NCBI GenBank assembly: GCA_963592185.1
Contig: CAVAVT010000014.1
Location: 1-35,910, forward strand
DNA: 35,910 nucleotides
Source of the DNA: CAVAVT01 sp963592185
Lineage (GTDB): Bacteria; Bacillota; Negativicutes; Selenomonadales; Selenomonadaceae
Direction of reading: 5' to 3'
Part shown: in pieces, positions 1-6,598 of the stretch
Layout: every line of letters starts with the position of its first letter
How positions within the stretch are numbered: position 1 is the first letter of the stretch
Program-made: the position numbers and the translations under genes
The notes under the pieces: model-generated
The model's input: only the letters and a program-made list of their open reading frames with translations
Told to the model about the DNA's origin: nothing
Database searches by the model: none

Positions 1-239
1 GTCTGGTAATTGTTGTCAGCAATCTTCTCAGCTGTAATAACAGTTACATTTGCTGGGGTAGACAGCTTCTTGGAGGGGATACGCTCCGCTGTTACCACTA
101 CTTCCTCATCACCGTAATCCACAGCGTCCTGTGCAGGAGCTGCAAAGGCAGCGCCGCCTACGGACATGCTTCCGAAAACAACAGCTGCAACAATTTTCTT
201 TGCAAGTGCCTTTTCGGACATAGTCTTCTTGAAATCCAT
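1..239 (-). CDS. TonB-dependent outer-membrane receptor, 5' part only (BtuB-like by context)
   Basis: The first 79 codons of a gene that runs off the left edge. Residues 1-33 form a signal peptide (basic start, hydrophobic core, AFA/AP-type cleavage site). Residues 44-51 (DEEVVVTA) are a TonB box, followed by the opening of a plug domain (VTVITAEKIAD). Such receptors import scarce ligands across an outer membrane using TonB energy, so the cell is diderm. The ATG at 237-239 has an AAGGGTGG Shine-Dalgarno sequence upstream. It is the third gene after cbiK and a binding protein in a unit headed by a cobalamin riboswitch, so a corrinoid or cobalt-chelate ligand is the best inference. The barrel is not visible, so the ligand cannot be confirmed. 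Confidence 0.85.
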   Translation of the reverse strand, partial: MDFKKTMSEKALAKKIVAAVVFGSMSVGGAAFAAPAQDAVDYGDEEVVVTAERIPSKKLSTPANVTVITAEKIADNNYQ

Positions 240-299
240 TAAAATTTTCCACCCTTCTAAAACATAAATATTGAAAAGCATATAGCTCTGCAATCACAA

Positions 300-1316
300 T
301 TAATTCTGGGGAACCGCTGTAATATGCTGCCTGTCGGCAAGCCTAAAATCATCCCCGTATACCATGTAATCTATTTCCTGCACTCCGAACACCACATCCT
401 GTGAATCGCTGTACAGATAATATTCCCTTGGCTCTCTCAGGTCCTTATTCACAATCGCCTTCATGGTCTGCAATGAGGGGTCCTCCAGATAGCTCTTTCT
501 GAATGCATCCAAATCAAATTTTCCATGATTGTTATATGTGGGAAGGAACAGTATATCTGGATTTATCTTCACCAGCTGTTCCTTGCTCATGGTCTGTCCC
601 CTGCCGATGCCTGCAGCACTTCGGCCATTTATAACTCCGGCACGGTGGCAGATTTCATCAAACATGCTTCCTATTCCGCCGAAGGTTTTCATAACGGAAA
701 TAAGCACCACGGATTTTCTCTGATTCTCGGGAATCTTTGCTACCTTCTGGTCATTTTCCTGAAGCTTTTCATCCATCTGGCGGATGATATCCTCTCCACG
801 GTCCTTTTCCCCGGCAGCCTCCGCAAGAAGTCTTATATTGTCCTTAACCTCATCAATGGTGACAGCTCCCTTGCACACCACCACAGGAATCCCCATATCC
901 CTCAGGTACTGAACCTTGGTCAGGTCCCCCCAGTCAGGGTAGATAACCAAATCCGGCTGAAGGGCTGCCAGCTCCTCTGCGGAGGGATTGCCTATCTTGT
1001 GCTGGAATTTTTCCCCCATTTCAGGAATAACTGAATTAACGGGGTCGTCCATCAGACTGTTTACCGCAGCCATGCGCTCAGGCTCCACCAGCCCCAGCAT
1101 TATGGTATCTGTACCTAGAGACAGAGTTACTATCTTATTTGGCTTATGCTTCAGCTCAGTTTCATACCCCTGAATGTCCTTTACCTTATAGGATTCAGTA
1201 CTGGCGCCCTGACCGAAGCCATTAAAGCCCGGAATGCCGCATCCAGCTGATACAGCCAATATTGCGACTGTCATCAGTACAGCCAGAAGTCTTATCAAAC
1301 TATTGCTTTTCATCAT
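300..1316 (-). CDS. ABC transporter substrate-binding lipoprotein (periplasmic-binding family PF01497, BtuF/FepB-like)
   Basis: A 338-residue protein with a lipoprotein signal (hydrophobic stretch at about 9-25 ending SAGC, Cys26 as the probable lipidated residue). The mature part has the layout of vitamin B12/siderophore binding proteins: a KIVTLSLGTDTIMLGL first strand, then ELAALQPDLVIYP, a long connecting helix rich in charged residues, and LVKINPDILFLP in the second lobe. It would deliver a chelated metal compound to an inner-membrane ABC permease, which is not in the window. It lies between cbiK (36-nt gap) and the TonB receptor (60-nt gap), all probably one transcript under the cobalamin riboswitch. 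No good Shine-Dalgarno sequence precedes the double ATG at 1311-1316, so coupling to cbiK translation is possible. Cobalamin/cobinamide is the context guess; heme or another chelate is the alternative. Confidence 0.85.
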   Translation of the reverse strand: MMKSNSLIRLLAVLMTVAILAVSAGCGIPGFNGFGQGASTESYKVKDIQGYETELKHKPNKIVTLSLGTDTIMLGLVEPERMAAVNSLMDDPVNSVIPEMGEKFQHKIGNPSAEELAALQPDLVIYPDWGDLTKVQYLRDMGIPVVVCKGAVTIDEVKDNIRLLAEAAGEKDRGEDIIRQMDEKLQENDQKVAKIPENQRKSVVLISVMKTFGGIGSMFDEICHRAGVINGRSAAGIGRGQTMSKEQLVKINPDILFLPTYNNHGKFDLDAFRKSYLEDPSLQTMKAIVNKDLREPREYYLYSDSQDVVFGVQEIDYMVYGDDFRLADRQHITAVPQN

Positions 1317-1352
1317 ATTTATTAATCAGCGGACAAAGCCGCCGCCTTTCAT

Positions 1353-2171
1353 TTATTTTATGGTGTCCAGGCTGGAAATTGCCTCATCCGCCCTATCAGC
1401 TATCATGGATATGATACCATCCATTGAGCTTAGGCTCTCCCTTGACATTTCAAGAATTTCAAATCCTTCGCTTTTCAGAAATTCAGCATCTCTCTCCATG
1501 TCCTTTAACACATGCTTCCCAAGGGTATACATCAGGGGCTTAAGCCTTACAGCCTTCACATTCTGGGTCTTTAATGTATGCGCCAGCTCGTGTACTGTGG
1601 GGCTTGCTTCGAGACAGTACATATAAAGGGAAAGCCCTCTTTTCCTTAGCCTGTCACTAAGCTTTGAATAGTATTTCTGGGCTGGATGCCTTGTCCCATG
1701 ACACATAAGAACCGTGGCTGTGTCAGCCTCTGTCCCAGTGAGAAACTTCTCTCCAAGGGACTCCAAAAACTCGTCAATGTCGTCCCTTTGTCCATCCTCG
1801 CTAATATTCCAAATCAGAGACTTTGACAATATCAACTGGCTGAATCCAGCTCTGTATCTTCCCACAAGCTCTTCCATGGATTCATACACCGTCCCAGGAA
1901 TAAGCTCTGTGTTTATGACAGCCACATGGGTATATCCCTCAAGTGCCAGTTCTCTTAAAACTTCTTCAGGAGACTTTAGATGTATTCCCTCACTGGCGAG
2001 AACCCTCTGACGGATAACACTGGAAATATATGCCCTTCGGATTTCCATGTCCGGATGCCTTTTCCCTAGCTCCGCTGTCAATCCATCCAGTGCAATTTTC
2101 CTTCCAGCTGCATTTGTACTTCCAAAGGTTGATACAACTACAGCCTTTTTAGAATCCCGTTTATTTGTCAT
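1353..2171 (-). CDS. cbiK: Sirohydrochlorin cobaltochelatase (CbiK, anaerobic cobalamin pathway)
   Basis: Inserts Co2+ into sirohydrochlorin in the anaerobic route to cobalamin. The protein is 272 residues, as usual for the family. It opens with KKAVVVSTFGST, has MCHGTRHP around residues 157-163 and LGKHVLKDM near 218-226. His158 and His220 have the same 62-residue spacing as the metal-binding pair known in Salmonella CbiK (145 and 207), with Glu188 between them. The start at ATG 2169-2171 is chosen because a GGAGG lies just upstream. The open frame extends further to 2363, but that extension lies inside the riboswitch and its terminator. There is no signal peptide, so it is cytoplasmic, unlike the periplasmic CbiK of Desulfovibrio. 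First gene of the riboswitch-led unit with the binding protein and TonB receptor. Confidence 0.93.
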   Translation of the reverse strand: MTNKRDSKKAVVVSTFGSTNAAGRKIALDGLTAELGKRHPDMEIRRAYISSVIRQRVLASEGIHLKSPEEVLRELALEGYTHVAVINTELIPGTVYESMEELVGRYRAGFSQLILSKSLIWNISEDGQRDDIDEFLESLGEKFLTGTEADTATVLMCHGTRHPAQKYYSKLSDRLRKRGLSLYMYCLEASPTVHELAHTLKTQNVKAVRLKPLMYTLGKHVLKDMERDAEFLKSEGFEILEMSRESLSSMDGIISMIADRADEAISSLDTIK

Positions 2172-2193
2172 TTTATCCTCCAGACAAAAGAAA

Positions 2194-2224
2194 AACCCCT
2201 CTTCACTGCATACAAAGAGGGGTT
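2194..2224 (-). terminator. Riboswitch-controlled intrinsic terminator before cbiK
   Basis: On the minus strand a perfect 10-bp stem (AACCCCTCTT at 2215-2224 with AAGAGGGGTT at 2194-2203) runs into a T tract 20 nt before the cbiK start. The 3' end of the riboswitch contains AAGGGGATTC (about 2250-2259), which can pair with the CCCCT of the 5' arm, a plausible antiterminator. Confidence 0.85.
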
Positions 2225-2246
2225 CTGATGACATATCTACAGAACG

Positions 2247-2450
2247 GAATCCCCTTCCCATCTCTCGTGGGTAAAACGGTGATTGCTGAACAGGCAGTTC
2301 TCCTGGCTCTGGCTCATTGCTATGCTGCGCCTTCCCAAAATGGCTAATCCACTTCAGTGACATATTGCAGCTTCGCTCCCCATTACAGTGGCGGGACCGC
2401 TCCGGACTATACCGGATTCTCTATTATGCCCTTACGGGCACCTGCTCCAA
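2247..2450 (-). promoter_or_regulatory. Cobalamin (class I, AdoCbl-type) riboswitch upstream of cbiK
   Basis: The minus strand carries the conserved blocks in order: GGAGCAGGTGCC, AATAGAGAATCCGGT, CGGTCCCGCCACTGTA (the B12 box region near 2385-2400), GTCACTG, GGGAAGGCGCAG, CAGGAGAACTGCCTG, then a closing CAATCACCG...GATGGGAAGGGGATT element. The class normally binds cobalamin and lowers expression. The attached terminator fits transcriptional control of cbiK, the binding protein and the receptor. Confidence 0.95.
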
Positions 2451-2475
2451 ATATAGATTTTTCATACTTATTTTA

Positions 2476-2504
2476 ATCGTACACTAGGGTTTAAAATTTG
2501 TCAA
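2476..2504 (-). promoter_or_regulatory. Sigma-70-type promoter for the cbiK unit
   Basis: Minus-strand TTGACA (2499-2504), 17-nt spacer, TACGAT (2476-2481). It lies about 25 nt before the conserved start of the riboswitch. Confidence 0.7.
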
Positions 2505-2549
2505 TTGATACATGAAATTGCAAAAGTTAATTTTTCTTAACAATTAAAA

Positions 2550-2579
2550 ACGGCCAGCCCTAAGTCCGGGCCAGCCGTC
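2550..2579 (-). terminator. Intrinsic terminator after the GntP-family permease gene
   Basis: Minus-strand 11-bp stem ACGGCTGGCCC/GGGCTGGCCGT (two G-U pairs) followed by TTTTTAATT, 10 nt after the permease stop codon. It separates the two riboswitch-led units. Confidence 0.85.
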
Positions 2580-2588
2580 ATTTTTTAA

Positions 2589-4004
2589 TCAGATGATACC
2601 GGTAAGCATGTAGAAGAGTACGCACAGGAACGGTACGAAGAACTTCATTCCCATGAGAACAGCGATATCATAGTATGCTTCCTTGTGGGTAAGTCCGCAG
2701 ATTGCAAGCATGGTAACCATTGCACCGCAATGAGGAACAGGGTCAACGCCTACAGAGGAAATAGCAACGATACGGTGGAGAACCTCAAGAGGAATACCTG
2801 CCGCAATTGCCATCTCAGCCCACTGATCGCCAAGCATTGCAAGAGCGATTGTAAGACCGCCGGATGCAGAGCCGGTAACACCGCACATTACGTTGGTGGT
2901 AAGAACAGCGGAGAAAAGCGGACCCTCGCCAATGTGGATGTTCAGAAGAGCATCCCTAATCATGGAGAAGCCAGCAAGGCTTGTTACAACGCAGCCGAAT
3001 GCATAGCCGGAAGCAACGTTCAAAACAGCGGTACTGGAAGATACAGCAGCGAAGTTGATTGGGGACATGAAGCCTTCAGTAAGACGGAAACGCTTACGTC
3101 CAATCCATGCAGCAGCAATACTGCTGATGATGAGGGCAATGGAGATGGACCAGATAGTCTGTACCTTGCCAACCTTTGCTGCAATGAGGCTGAGCTTCAA
3201 TGCGCCAAAGGACTCAAGGCTGTTCTCAGCCCAGTGGAAACCCCACTCCCATGCAAACGGGTTGCTGAGGATAACGTTCAATACAATAACCATAAGCAGC
3301 GGAATAAGTGACAGCTTCCAGTCAGGAAGAGGAAGCTTTCTCTTCTTGCTTTCGCCTTCAACATAATTACCATAGCCCTCGCCTGCAGCCTTGAGCTTCT
3401 TTGCACGGTAATTAATCCATGCCCAGCCCAGGAACAAGAAGATTGCAGAAGCAAAGAGACCAATGCCTATGCCGGACCATGTGGAAGTTCCGAAATAGGA
3501 TGAAGGAATAATGTTCTGAATCTGCGGAGTACCAGGAAGTGCAACCATTGCGAAGGAGAAAATACCCATCCAGAGAGTTGCAGGAAGAAGACGCTTAGGA
3601 ATGTCAGCTTCCTTGAATACTACAGCACCGAAAGGATACATAACGAATGCTACTACGAATACGCTGAGACCGCCGTAGGTAAGTGCGCCGCAGCCCAGGA
3701 GTACAGCTAGAACAGCACGCTTAGCTCCCAGAACATCAATTATTTTACCTGCTACAGAAGATGCAAGTCCGCCCTTCTCCATGAGCTTGGCGAATACAGC
3801 ACCGAACAGGAAAACAGCATAATAGTTTTTAATATACTCAGCAGCCTTAGTCATGTAAAGCTCACTGAAAACAGGCATTACAGCGTGCTCAGATGCAAGT
3901 GCTGCAACAACAGCAAATATCGGAGCTACAAGAATAATTGAGAAACCGCGGTAAGCCAGATACATAAGACCGAATAAAGCCACAAATATGGTCACTGTGC
4001 CCAT
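2589..4004 (-). CDS. GntP-family permease (gluconate/organic-acid transporter family), under a cobalamin riboswitch
   Basis: A 471-residue, very hydrophobic integral membrane protein with about a dozen membrane segments and no signal peptide. The pattern (MGTVTIFVALFGLMYLAYRG start, GAVFAKLMEKGGLASSVA near residues 67-84, ALTYGGLSVFVVAF, LPGTPQIQNIIP, and a late HCGAMVTMLAICGLTH segment) is that of GntP-type proton:organic-acid symporters (COG2610), whose known members carry gluconate, D-serine or 3-hydroxybutyrate-like acids. The start has GAGGAGGAAT upstream. It is monocistronic, with a terminator right after it. A leader of more than 650 nt contains a cobalamin riboswitch and two terminators, so expression should fall when cobalamin is plentiful. 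The family call is firm; the substrate and its link to B12 are unknown. Confidence 0.85.
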   Translation of the reverse strand: MGTVTIFVALFGLMYLAYRGFSIILVAPIFAVVAALASEHAVMPVFSELYMTKAAEYIKNYYAVFLFGAVFAKLMEKGGLASSVAGKIIDVLGAKRAVLAVLLGCGALTYGGLSVFVVAFVMYPFGAVVFKEADIPKRLLPATLWMGIFSFAMVALPGTPQIQNIIPSSYFGTSTWSGIGIGLFASAIFLFLGWAWINYRAKKLKAAGEGYGNYVEGESKKRKLPLPDWKLSLIPLLMVIVLNVILSNPFAWEWGFHWAENSLESFGALKLSLIAAKVGKVQTIWSISIALIISSIAAAWIGRKRFRLTEGFMSPINFAAVSSSTAVLNVASGYAFGCVVTSLAGFSMIRDALLNIHIGEGPLFSAVLTTNVMCGVTGSASGGLTIALAMLGDQWAEMAIAAGIPLEVLHRIVAISSVGVDPVPHCGAMVTMLAICGLTHKEAYYDIAVLMGMKFFVPFLCVLFYMLTGII

Positions 4005-4128
4005 TTTTTAGAAATTCCTCCTCTTCTCTACTTCAAACAATGCAGGACACGCCTGCAATACAGCCTGTGCAACGATAACTTACAGGCATTTTTACTATTC
4101 AAAATAACTATAAACTATCGTTCATCAC

Positions 4129-4164
4129 AAAAAAATAGCCGGATTAATCTCCCCTCCGGTTATT
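4129..4164 (-). terminator. Second terminator-like hairpin in the GntP permease leader
   Basis: Minus-strand AATAACCGGA (4155-4164) pairs with TCCGGCTATT (4134-4143) with one mismatch and is followed by seven T residues. It lies about 125 nt before the permease start and after the region at 4165-4399, so a second attenuation decision is possible. Confidence 0.65.
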
Positions 4165-4399
4165 TCCATATAATATATATACAGTAAATCCCATGCTGTG
4201 CACGGGCAATTGCTTTAGAAAATAAAGCTCCCGTCAAATGAGTGCCGGAAGCCTTGCCGCACGAGGCAGCAATATGAATGAAATGTATGAGCAATGCTTT
4301 CTCTACAGAGCTGAAACCATAGAGAAAAACCTTTCGCCGAAACATCCCTACGGGTAATGAATGCCACGACTTCTACATGCATTTCATCAAAGTTCCATT
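4165..4399 (-). other. Highly structured leader segment of unknown class
   Basis: This 235-nt stretch lies between the riboswitch terminator and a second terminator-like hairpin, in the leader of the GntP permease. On the minus strand I see several stems: TTTCTCTA with TAGAGAAA (8 bp); TTGCTGC with GCGGCAA (one wobble); and ACGGG with CCCGT enclosing a nested CTTTA/TAAAG. I recognise no known riboswitch core. Short open frames cross it (for example on the minus strand from 4345 to 4160), but none has a Shine-Dalgarno sequence or a recognisable product. It could be a second cis-regulatory RNA, a small RNA, or decayed sequence. Confidence 0.45.
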
Positions 4400-4425
4400 A
4401 AAAAATCCCGGCTTCGCCAGGATTT
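4400..4425 (-). terminator. Riboswitch-controlled intrinsic terminator in the GntP permease leader
   Basis: Minus-strand AAATCCTGGC-GAA-GCCGGGATTT followed by further T residues, directly downstream of the cobalamin riboswitch. The riboswitch 3' end carries GGATTT (4446-4451), complementary to the AAATCC of the 5' arm, so an alternative antiterminator pairing is available. Confidence 0.85.
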
Positions 4426-4445
4426 GAACATACGAAATACACTCA

Positions 4446-4652
4446 AAATCCCCTTCCCCATCACTCGCAGGTCAAACGGTGATTGTCAAACAGGCAGTTC
4501 TCCTGACTTCAGATCAACGCTCACCCACGCCTTCCCAGATTTCTCCAGTGACATATCTATGCGGGCTTGCTCCCTGTTACAGTGGCGGGACCGTACCGGC
4601 TTATACCGGTTTCTCTATTAAGTCACAGCTAATGCTATCGACACCTGCTCCA
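4446..4652 (-). promoter_or_regulatory. Cobalamin (class I, AdoCbl-type) riboswitch upstream of the GntP permease
   Basis: The minus strand shows GGAGCAGGTGTC, TTAATAGAGAAACCGGT, ACGGTCCCGCCACTGTAA (about 4580-4597), GTCACTGG, GGGAAGGCGTGGG, CAGGAGAACTGCCTG and the terminal CAATCACCG...GATGGGGAAGGGGATT. It shares many blocks with the riboswitch at 2247-2450, so the two may be paralogous copies. Confidence 0.95.
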
Positions 4653-4702
4653 ATCAATATTCAGTTGAGTTTTAAATAGACTTCTCATCTACTATATAAC
4701 GC

Positions 4703-4731
4703 ATAATAACACCTGCAATTTTTCTTGTCAA
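4703..4731 (-). promoter_or_regulatory. Sigma-70-type promoter for the GntP permease transcript
   Basis: Minus-strand TTGACA (4726-4731), 17-nt spacer, TATTAT (4703-4708), about 50 nt before the riboswitch. Confidence 0.72.
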
Positions 4732-4816
4732 GTCAATCCCCCGTATTCGCTTAATTCCTACTTTTATCGGTTGATTTTAAATTATTCTCAATTTTATAAA
4801 AAATGACTGATTTTGT

Positions 4817-4845
4817 TTGACTCATGATTATTTCCATCATATATT
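4817..4845 (+). promoter_or_regulatory. Candidate promoter for the fructose operon
   Basis: TTGACT (4817-4822), 17-nt spacer, TATATT (4840-4845). It would give a 5' leader of under 20 nt before the first ATG. An upstream alternative is TTGATT with TTATAA around 4771-4800. Confidence 0.45.
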
Positions 4846-4868
4846 ATAGAAGGGAGGTAATACAAACT

Positions 4869-5651
4869 ATGATGACTCAGAAAAGATATGCCGCAATTCT
4901 GCGCATATTGGATGAAAAGGGAGCCGCAAGCGTTCAGGAACTGGCACAGCTTCTTGGCACCTCTGAATCAACCATCAGGCGCAGTCTTACGGTTCTTCAT
5001 AAAAACGGCAAGCTTTACAAGGTATACGGCGGCGCAACAGCCATTGAAAGCGCCTACTCCACCTATGAAAGCGACATGAAAACCAAGATTGACCTTTTTT
5101 CACAAAATAAAATAAGTATAGCAAGATACGCCGCCGGAATGGTAAACCGGCAGGATTATGTTTATATAGATGCAGGAACTACCACTCTCTACATGATAGA
5201 TTTTCTTGATGAGCCTAATGCCTCATACGTTACCAACGGGCTCCAACATGCCGGAAAACTGGCTGCAAAAGGATATAATGTATCCATTCTCGGAGGGCAG
5301 ATAAGAAACAGCACCGAGGCAATTACCGGCATTGAAGCCGGGCACTCCCTGAGCCACTACAATTTCACAAAAGGCTTCTTTGGAACCAACGGCGTGGACA
5401 TCAACACTGGATATTCCACCCCCAGCTCCAATGAGGGACTTCTAAAACATGCCGCATTGCTCCGGTCAAAACACGCCTACATTCTGGCTGACCATTCCAA
5501 GTTCAACAGGGTATGCCCCATAAGCTTTGGAAATATCGGCAGCGCAACAATTATTACTGACATCCTGCTTGACAGGAAATTCAAGGACTTTACCACTATT
5601 ATAGAAACCGAGGAAAAGGGTACACACGATGATAGCAACAGTAACATTTAA
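4869..5651 (+). CDS. fruR: DeoR-family transcriptional regulator of the fructose operon (FruR)
   Basis: A 260-residue DeoR-type repressor. Residues about 3-57 form the N-terminal winged helix (ILRILDEKGAASVQELAQLL, then a TSESTIRRSLTVL recognition helix and the family-typical YGGA turn). The rest is the DeoR C-terminal sugar-phosphate sensor domain with the characteristic DAGTT motif near residue 98 and GTNGVD around 175. In this family the inducer is usually a phosphorylated sugar; for fru operons fructose 1-phosphate is the expected signal. The start is the first ATG after GGGAGG (4852-4857); a longer in-frame start at 4824 lies before that site. Its end overlaps fruK by 23 nt, which implies coupled translation. 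It probably controls its own operon. Confidence 0.9.
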   Translation: MMTQKRYAAILRILDEKGAASVQELAQLLGTSESTIRRSLTVLHKNGKLYKVYGGATAIESAYSTYESDMKTKIDLFSQNKISIARYAAGMVNRQDYVYIDAGTTTLYMIDFLDEPNASYVTNGLQHAGKLAAKGYNVSILGGQIRNSTEAITGIEAGHSLSHYNFTKGFFGTNGVDINTGYSTPSSNEGLLKHAALLRSKHAYILADHSKFNRVCPISFGNIGSATIITDILLDRKFKDFTTIIETEEKGTHDDSNSNI

Positions 5652-6570
5652 CCCCTCTCTTGACTACATACTGCAGGTTCCCAGTCTGACACTGGATTAC
5701 ACCAACAGAGCGCAGGAAACGGTTCTTCTGGCTGGCGGCAAGGGCATTAATGTTTCACTGGTACTGGGGAATCTTTCCATAAAGAACCGTGCCTATGGCT
5801 TTATCGGGGGATTTACCGGAAGGGAAATACAGCACCAGCTGGAAAATGCTGGCTGTGACTACGATTTCATTAAGCTTTCCGAAGGACTTTCCCGTATTAA
5901 TATAAAAATAAAGGGAGAAACTGAAACTGAAATAAATGCCCCAGGACCCCACATATCCAGTGAAGATTACCAACAGCTTATGGAAAAACTCTCCCATCTT
6001 GGCCCCGATGATACATTGGTGCTTTCCGGCAGTATTCCTCCAAGCATCGCTAAAAATGTATACGAGGATATCATGGAAAGAATTTCACCAAAGGGCTGCC
6101 GCATTGTTGTGGACACCAGCGGTGATTCCCTTGAAAGTGTACTAAAATACAGACCTTTTCTCATTAAGCCAAATATAAATGAGCTGGCGGATATCTCCAA
6201 AGCTCCCTGTACCAGACCTGATGGAAAGCCCTGTAAGGATTTGGTAAAAAATAATGCCCAGAAGCTCCAGCGCAAAGGCGCCAGGAACATACTGGTATCC
6301 CTTGGAAAGCATGGTGCCATGCTGCTTACAGATACAGGAGAGATTTACCTTGCAAAAGCTCCAAAGGGCGAACTGGTTAATTCTGTAGGTGCTGGTGACT
6401 CCATGGTGGCAGGATTTCTTGCTGGGCTTGAGGCTCACCCAAATGATATGGAATACGCCCTTCGGCTCAGCGTTGCCACTGGCTCCGCATCAGCCTTTTC
6501 CATGCTGCTTGCCACAAAGGATGAGGCCCTTGCCCTGCTGGACAAGGTTAAAATAACCAAGATTTCATAA
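5629..6570 (+). CDS. fruK: 1-phosphofructokinase (FruK, PfkB family)
   Basis: Phosphorylates fructose 1-phosphate to fructose 1,6-bisphosphate, using ATP, in the cytoplasm. It has 313 residues, normal for the family. PfkB hallmarks are present: N-terminal TVTFNPSLDYIL, GGKGINVSLVL near residues 36-46, the VLSGSIPPS segment near 133, and the C-terminal signature VNSVGAGDSMVAGFLAG near 251-267, whose Asp in GAGD is the catalytic base. The start lies within the end of fruR. The 28-nt gap to fruA holds an AAGGA site. Place between a DeoR regulator and a fructose PTS permease separates it from tagatose-6-phosphate kinase, the nearest alternative in the family. Confidence 0.95.
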   Translation: MIATVTFNPSLDYILQVPSLTLDYTNRAQETVLLAGGKGINVSLVLGNLSIKNRAYGFIGGFTGREIQHQLENAGCDYDFIKLSEGLSRINIKIKGETETEINAPGPHISSEDYQQLMEKLSHLGPDDTLVLSGSIPPSIAKNVYEDIMERISPKGCRIVVDTSGDSLESVLKYRPFLIKPNINELADISKAPCTRPDGKPCKDLVKNNAQKLQRKGARNILVSLGKHGAMLLTDTGEIYLAKAPKGELVNSVGAGDSMVAGFLAGLEAHPNDMEYALRLSVATGSASAFSMLLATKDEALALLDKVKITKIS

Positions 6571-6598
6571 TAAAATCCATCAGATTAGAAAGGACAAT

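Noticed and set aside
2172..2363. N-terminal extension of CbiK by 64 residues
   Set aside because: The extension translates the riboswitch and its terminator. The start at 2171 has the ribosome-binding site and matches the family N-terminus.
4160..4345. Possible 61-residue gene in the GntP permease leader
   Set aside because: No Shine-Dalgarno sequence, no recognisable domain, and the region is dominated by RNA stems. It is reported as a structured leader segment instead.
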